Shown here one piece after another: positions 60,231 to 64,000 of a stretch of 64,000 nucleotides of DNA. Source of the stretch: PALSA-129 sp963842505 (GTDB lineage: Bacteria; Acidobacteriota; Terriglobia; Bryobacterales; Bryobacteraceae); contig CAWJGZ010000003.1 of assembly GCA_963842505.1 (NCBI GenBank), positions 186,001 to 250,000 of the forward strand, written 5' to 3'. The position numbers were made by a program, and so were the translations under genes. The notes below the pieces were generated by a model. The model saw only the letters and a program-made list of their open reading frames with translations. It was not told the origin of the DNA and searched no databases. Within the stretch, counting starts at the first letter, position 1, and each line of letters starts with the position of its first letter.

Positions 60231-61859
60231 ATGGCAACGACGAACAAAGTGGGACCGGGGCCCGACACGTCGGTGGAAGTGGAACAAGCCAAGAGCATGG
60301 CCGCGCGCTACCGCTGCGAGTTCGTGGATCTGCAGGTCACCTCGATCGATCACGACCTGTTCCGGTCGATTCCGGTGGACTTGATGTTCCGCTACAACTT
60401 CGTGCCGATGCACGCGGAGAACGGCACGCTGGAAATCGCGCTCTCCGATCCGCGTAACTTGACGCTGATCGACGAGCTGACCATCCTGCTGAACAAGCAA
60501 CTGCGGGTGAAGGTGGCGACCCTCTCGCAGATTTCCGAATTGTTGAAGAAGACCGAGCAATCGCAGCGCGTGCTCGAAGAAGTCACGGAAGGATTCGCGC
60601 TGGACGTGGTGGTGGAAGACGGCGACTCGGACGAGACGCTGTCCATCGACAAGCTGACGGCCACGGACAGCGACATCGCGCCGGTGATCAAGCTGGTCGA
60701 CACGACCATCTTCAACGCGCTGGAGCGGCGGGCGAGCGATATTCACATCGAATCGCGGGACCAGGAAGTGGCCATCAAGTACCGCATCGACGGAGTGCTG
60801 CATTACGCCATGCCGCCCATCGCCAAGGACTGGCAATCGACCATCATTTCGCGCATCAAGGTGATGAGCGAGCTGGACATCGCCGAAAAGCGGGTGCCGC
60901 AGGACGGGCGCTTCCGCGTGCGGTACAAGAACCGGCTGATTGATTTCCGTGTGTCGATCATGCCCACGATTCACGGCGAGGACGCGGTGTTGCGTGTGCT
61001 CGATAAGGAATCGATGAGCGAGAAGTTCGCCAAGCTGTCGCTGGACGTGGTGGGGTTTGGCGAAAACGACCTGATCAAATTCCGGCGCTACATTCAGGAG
61101 CCTTACGGCATGGTGCTGGTGACCGGGCCGACCGGGTCGGGGAAGACCACGACGCTCTATGCGGCGCTGAGCGAGATCAAGAACGACGAAGACAAGATCA
61201 TCACCATCGAAGACCCGGTGGAGTACCAGGTGAAGGGCATCACGCAGATTCCGGTGAATGAGAAGAAGGGGCTGACGTTCGCGCGCGGGCTGCGGTCGAT
61301 ACTGCGTCACGACCCGGACAAGATCATGGTGGGCGAGATTCGCGACCAGGAGACCGCGCAGATCGCCATCAATTCGGCGCTCACCGGCCACCTGGTGTTC
61401 ACCACCGTGCACGCCAACAACGTGCTGGACGTGCTGGGCCGCTTCCTCAACATGGGAGTGGAGCCGTACAACTTTGTCTCGGCGCTCAACTGCATTCTGG
61501 CGCAGCGCCTGGTGCGCGTGATCTGCGAGCACTGCAAGCACCAGGTGCAATACCCGGACGCGGTGCTGGCGGACAGCGGCTTGAACCCGGAGGAGTGGCG
61601 GGAGGTTCCGATGATGGAAGGCGCCGGGTGTTTCGACTGCGGCGGGACGGGTTTCCGCGGACGGTCGGCCATCCACGAGTTGCTGGATTTGTCGGAGCGC
61701 ATCCGGGAAATGATTTTGAACCGGCGGTCGACTTCGGAGATCAAGCGCGCGGCGCGGGAAGACGGCATGACGTTCCTGCGCGATTCGGCGGTGGAGAAAT
61801 TGCGGCGGGGAATCACCACGCTGCGGGAAATCAACAAGGTGACGTTCATTGAGGCATAA
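60231..61859 (+). CDS. secretion/pilus assembly ATPase (GspE/PilB)
   Basis: 542 residues. N1D/N2 domain (about 20-150), then the motor: Walker A TGPTGSGKTTTLYAAL, Asp box TIEDPVEYQ, Walker B-type VGEIRDQETA, His box TGHLVFTTVHANN, and the tetracysteine CEHCKHQVQ...CFDCGGTGFRGR zinc site. It hexamerises and powers assembly. It stands 11 bases downstream of gspF. It is closer in layout to GspE than to PilT (no retraction ATPase in view). Confidence 0.94.
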   Translation: MATTNKVGPGPDTSVEVEQAKSMAARYRCEFVDLQVTSIDHDLFRSIPVDLMFRYNFVPMHAENGTLEIALSDPRNLTLIDELTILLNKQLRVKVATLSQISELLKKTEQSQRVLEEVTEGFALDVVVEDGDSDETLSIDKLTATDSDIAPVIKLVDTTIFNALERRASDIHIESRDQEVAIKYRIDGVLHYAMPPIAKDWQSTIISRIKVMSELDIAEKRVPQDGRFRVRYKNRLIDFRVSIMPTIHGEDAVLRVLDKESMSEKFAKLSLDVVGFGENDLIKFRRYIQEPYGMVLVTGPTGSGKTTTLYAALSEIKNDEDKIITIEDPVEYQVKGITQIPVNEKKGLTFARGLRSILRHDPDKIMVGEIRDQETAQIAINSALTGHLVFTTVHANNVLDVLGRFLNMGVEPYNFVSALNCILAQRLVRVICEHCKHQVQYPDAVLADSGLNPEEWREVPMMEGAGCFDCGGTGFRGRSAIHELLDLSERIREMILNRRSTSEIKRAAREDGMTFLRDSAVEKLRRGITTLREINKVTFIEA

Positions 61860-61873
61860 AAGTATGGAATTCA

Positions 61874-62001
61874 ACGCGGAGACGCCGGGACGCGGAGTTT
61901 TGAGAACACATTTAGCTGTTGTGGGCGAGGCGGCTATCGTTGGGTCAAGTCTCATTTCCTTGTTTTTCTCCGCGCCTCTGCGTCTCTGCGGTGAAATGAT
62001 T
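61874..62001. repeat. inverted repeat between gspE-like and pilM-like genes
   Basis: GCGGAGACGCCGGGACGCGGAG near 61878-61899 pairs imperfectly with CTCCGCGCCTCTGCGTCTCTGC near 61969-61990. The second arm is the GCAGAGACGCAGAGGCGCGGAG motif often scattered in bacterial genomes. It interrupts an otherwise tight operon and may lower downstream expression. Confidence 0.5.
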
Positions 62002-62020
62002 TTGAGGAACCGGTGAAATC

Positions 62021-62905
62021 GTGCTAGGTGTTTTCCAATCGATCCTGCGGGACCCGCCGCCGGGGATGGCGTTCGAGATTTCTGAGCGGGGAATTGCGGC
62101 GGCGCGCATCGGAGCCAGGGTGGAGATGGAGTTCCAGCCGCTGCGGCCGGGGGTGCTGTCGATTTCGCCGGTGCGGGAAAACGTTCTGGAGGAACAGGAA
62201 TTTCTGGCGGCGGTGAAGCAGGCAGCGGCCACCCAGGCGTCCTGGAAGCGAAAAGGGGCGGCCCTGATCCTGCCGGATTACAGCGCGCGCATTACGGTTC
62301 TGGATTTCGACCAGTTTCCGTCGGACGCCAAGGAACAACTGGCGCTGATCCGGTTCCGGCTGAAGCGCAGTGTGCCGTTCGACGTGGATACGGCGGCCAT
62401 CAGCTACGCGGCGCAGGCCGCCGCCAGGAATACCGACGTGGTGGTGGCAATGACGCCGCCCGAAATCGTGGCGCACTACGAGGCTCCGTTTCGCGCGGCG
62501 GGAATGAATCCGGGCCTGGTGATGATGTCGTCGCTGGCGGCGCTGGAGCTGGCGCCGGAAAACGGGTTGAACGTGTTCGCGAAACTGGCGGGACGGGTGC
62601 TCACGGTGCTGGTGCGCAACAAGAGCGTGCTGAAGATGGCGCGCTGCGTGGAGCTGCCGTCGGCCAATTTGGAAGATGTGGCGGCGGTGCTGGCGCCGAC
62701 CTTTGTCTACGTGGAAGACAACCTGGGCGGACGCGCGGATAAGCTGACGCTCTGCGGCTTCGGCGCGGGAACGGACGAAGCACAGCGGCGCTTTACGGAG
62801 GAACTGGGCGTGGAAGTGGAACCGCTGCGGTCGCCGCTGGGAACGCCCGGAGAGGGAGACGCGGGACTGCTGGGGTACTTGCGGTCCGTGTCGAAGGACC
62901 ATTGA
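62021..62905 (+). CDS. pilM: PilM-like type IV pilus assembly protein
   Basis: 294 residues with a PilM/FtsA-like fold: MAFEISERGIAAARIG, LILPDYSARITVLDFDQFPS, IRFRLKRSVPFDVDTAAISY, VVVAMTPPEIVAHYEAPFRA, LTLCGFGAGTDEAQRRF. It lacks the clear phosphate loops of active FtsA ATPases and probably works as an adaptor. GTG start. pilN starts 1 base past its stop. Confidence 0.8.
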   Translation: MLGVFQSILRDPPPGMAFEISERGIAAARIGARVEMEFQPLRPGVLSISPVRENVLEEQEFLAAVKQAAATQASWKRKGAALILPDYSARITVLDFDQFPSDAKEQLALIRFRLKRSVPFDVDTAAISYAAQAAARNTDVVVAMTPPEIVAHYEAPFRAAGMNPGLVMMSSLAALELAPENGLNVFAKLAGRVLTVLVRNKSVLKMARCVELPSANLEDVAAVLAPTFVYVEDNLGGRADKLTLCGFGAGTDEAQRRFTEELGVEVEPLRSPLGTPGEGDAGLLGYLRSVSKDH

Positions 62906-62906
62906 G

Positions 62907-63473
62907 ATGAAGATACCAATCAACCTGGCGAGCAACCCGTTCCGGCGCGACCGGGCGATGGTGGTGGCCTCCCTGGCGGTGAGCGCGCTGCTGGTCGTGA
63001 CGCTCGGGCTGCTGGGGAACCTAACCCTGCAGGATAACCGGCAAATTGCCGATGTACGCCATGAAGTGGCGAGCCTGCACCGCCAGATCAACGACCTGAA
63101 CGCGCAACAGGCCAAGCTGGATGCGGTGGTCAGGAAGCCGGAGAATGCTTCGGTGCTGGAGCGCAGCGTGTTTATCAATACGCTGCTGCGGCGCAAGGGA
63201 ATCAGTTGGAACCAGATCTTCACCGACCTGGAGAAGACCATTCCCTACAACGTGAAGATTGTGCGCGTGCATCCGACCATCGATTCGCAGGGCCGGGTGA
63301 TGCTGGATATGGTGGTAGCCGCAGCATCGCCGGTTGAAGTGATCCAGATGTTCAAAGCGTTCGGGGCATCGCCGCTGTTCGGCGTGGTGGAAGACAAGAG
63401 CAGCGCGCCGCCGACGCAGGCGGAACCGCTTTTCCGCGAGACCTTACTGGTGCCGTATGCTCAAAAACTTTAA
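62907..63473 (+). CDS. pilN: PilN-like assembly protein
   Basis: 188 residues. The N-terminal IPINLASNPFRRDR is the PilN motif that binds PilM (INLxxxP/xR). A membrane helix (SLAVSALLVVTLGLLGNL), a coiled coil (QIADVRHEVASLHRQINDL) and a periplasmic ferredoxin-like domain (WNQIFTDLEKTIPYNVKIVR) follow. It overlaps the next gene by 17 bases. Confidence 0.85.
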   Translation: MKIPINLASNPFRRDRAMVVASLAVSALLVVTLGLLGNLTLQDNRQIADVRHEVASLHRQINDLNAQQAKLDAVVRKPENASVLERSVFINTLLRRKGISWNQIFTDLEKTIPYNVKIVRVHPTIDSQGRVMLDMVVAAASPVEVIQMFKAFGASPLFGVVEDKSSAPPTQAEPLFRETLLVPYAQKL

Positions 63474-64000
63474 GCTGGCGGAAAAGCTGGATTGGAAACA
63501 CGTGCGGTTCAAAGATCCGCGCGTGCTGATGCGCGCGCTGATCGGCGTGCTGCTGGCGGCCAACCTGGCGATGGCGGTGGTGGCCTTCAAGCCGTTTGGC
63601 GGATCGGCGGACGACCTGCGGCGCGAGCAGCAGACGCTGAGCGCGCAGTTGCGCGCGCTGCAACTGAAACTCGAGGCCAGCAAGAGCCTGGTGGCGAAGG
63701 TGGAGATTGCGCGCACCGAGGGCGACGAATTTCTGAGCAGGTACGTGATTCCGGCGCGCAGCATGGCGGAGACCACGCTGTCGGAAATGTACAAGGCGGC
63801 TACCGAAGCGGGCATCCGCGCCCTGCCTTCGGTGACGTCGACCGATCCCATCGAGGGCAGCGACACTCTCGAAATGGTGACCATCACGCAGGGTTTTGAA
63901 GGCACCTATGCGGCGCTCACCAAGCTGGTGAACCTGCTCGAAAAATCGCCGCGGTTCCTGATCCTGGACAGCATGCAGCTCAACGCCACGCAGGCGCAGC
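63457..64000 (+). CDS. pilO: PilO-like assembly protein, cut by window end
   Basis: At least 181 residues; the 3' end is beyond the window. A cytoplasmic part (MLKNFKLAEKLDWKHVRFKD) leads into a membrane helix (LIGVLLAANLAMAVVAF), coiled coil (LRREQQTLSAQLRALQLKLE) and a periplasmic domain (EMVTITQGFEGTYAALTKLV, then SPRFLILDSM), the PilO layout. It forms the alignment complex with PilN. ATG at 63457 overlaps the pilN end. Confidence 0.8.
   Translation, partial: MLKNFKLAEKLDWKHVRFKDPRVLMRALIGVLLAANLAMAVVAFKPFGGSADDLRREQQTLSAQLRALQLKLEASKSLVAKVEIARTEGDEFLSRYVIPARSMAETTLSEMYKAATEAGIRALPSVTSTDPIEGSDTLEMVTITQGFEGTYAALTKLVNLLEKSPRFLILDSMQLNATQAQ

Noticed and set aside
59469..61955. 828-codon open frame antisense to gspF/gspE
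   Set aside because: His/Arg-rich composition across two well-supported genes; no start signal or motif.

Overview
The window looks like chromosomal DNA of a GC-rich Acidobacteriota member of the Solibacter/Bryobacter type. The main taxonomic clue is the secreted protein at 54197-58162. It ends in the C-terminal domain first described in Solibacter (TIGR03437 type) behind eight Ig/BACON-like repeats. I recognise these families by eye; no database search was run. No phage, transposase, integrase or CRISPR array is visible.

Layout. 1-10.9 kb holds two isolated Flp-type pilins, a NUDIX hydrolase coupled to polX, priA, a degenerate GGDEF protein, lexA, and an nfeD-slipin-SPOR run. 10.9-15.8 kb holds lipA-lnt, a toxin-antitoxin remnant, ychF and a MoxR ATPase. 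15.9-27.3 kb is the replication core: tRNA-Val, dnaE, two uncharacterised genes, tRNA-Gly, then dnaA-dnaN-gyrB. The likely chromosome origin is beside dnaA, with a perfect DnaA box between dnaA and dnaN and near-matches upstream of dnaA. 27.4-37.7 kb is mixed: a PLP decarboxylase, an ECF sigma/anti-sigma/secretin-N operon, a MacA-like adaptor with a MacB-like ATPase but no permease, accA, a Crp/Fnr regulator and an exported phosphodiesterase. 37.7-43.6 kb carries tRNA-Arg, divergent purD and mnmG, then rsmG-parA-parB with two parS sites. 43.6-48.5 kb has a secreted glycosidase-like protein, a TPR/outer-membrane-barrel protein and an EF-P-like protein preceded by a proline-rich small ORF. 48.5-58.2 kb holds gdhA, an acyl-CoA dehydrogenase, a membrane-fused spermidine-synthase-like protein and the giant secreted repeat protein. 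58.4-64.0 kb is a lolA-gspF-gspE-pilM-pilN-pilO operon that runs off the window.

How the parts work together. dnaA, dnaN, gyrB, dnaE, priA, parA, parB and two parS sites form a replication-initiation and segregation neighbourhood. The C-terminal operon would build the inner-membrane platform and motor of a type IV pilus or type II secretion machine. The TPR-barrel and glycosidase pair resembles PgaA/PgaB-style polysaccharide export.

Most notable observations: a proline-rich leader ORF in front of the EF-P-like gene that could be an autoregulatory sensor; repeated placing of a -10-like hexamer 6-10 bases before SD-less start codons, suggesting common leaderless mRNAs; back-to-back overlapping purD/mnmG promoters in an 18-base gap; a parS site lying where the parA -35 would be; paired palindromic repeats at distant loci; and an anti-sigma factor whose tail appears to be made of repeat DNA.
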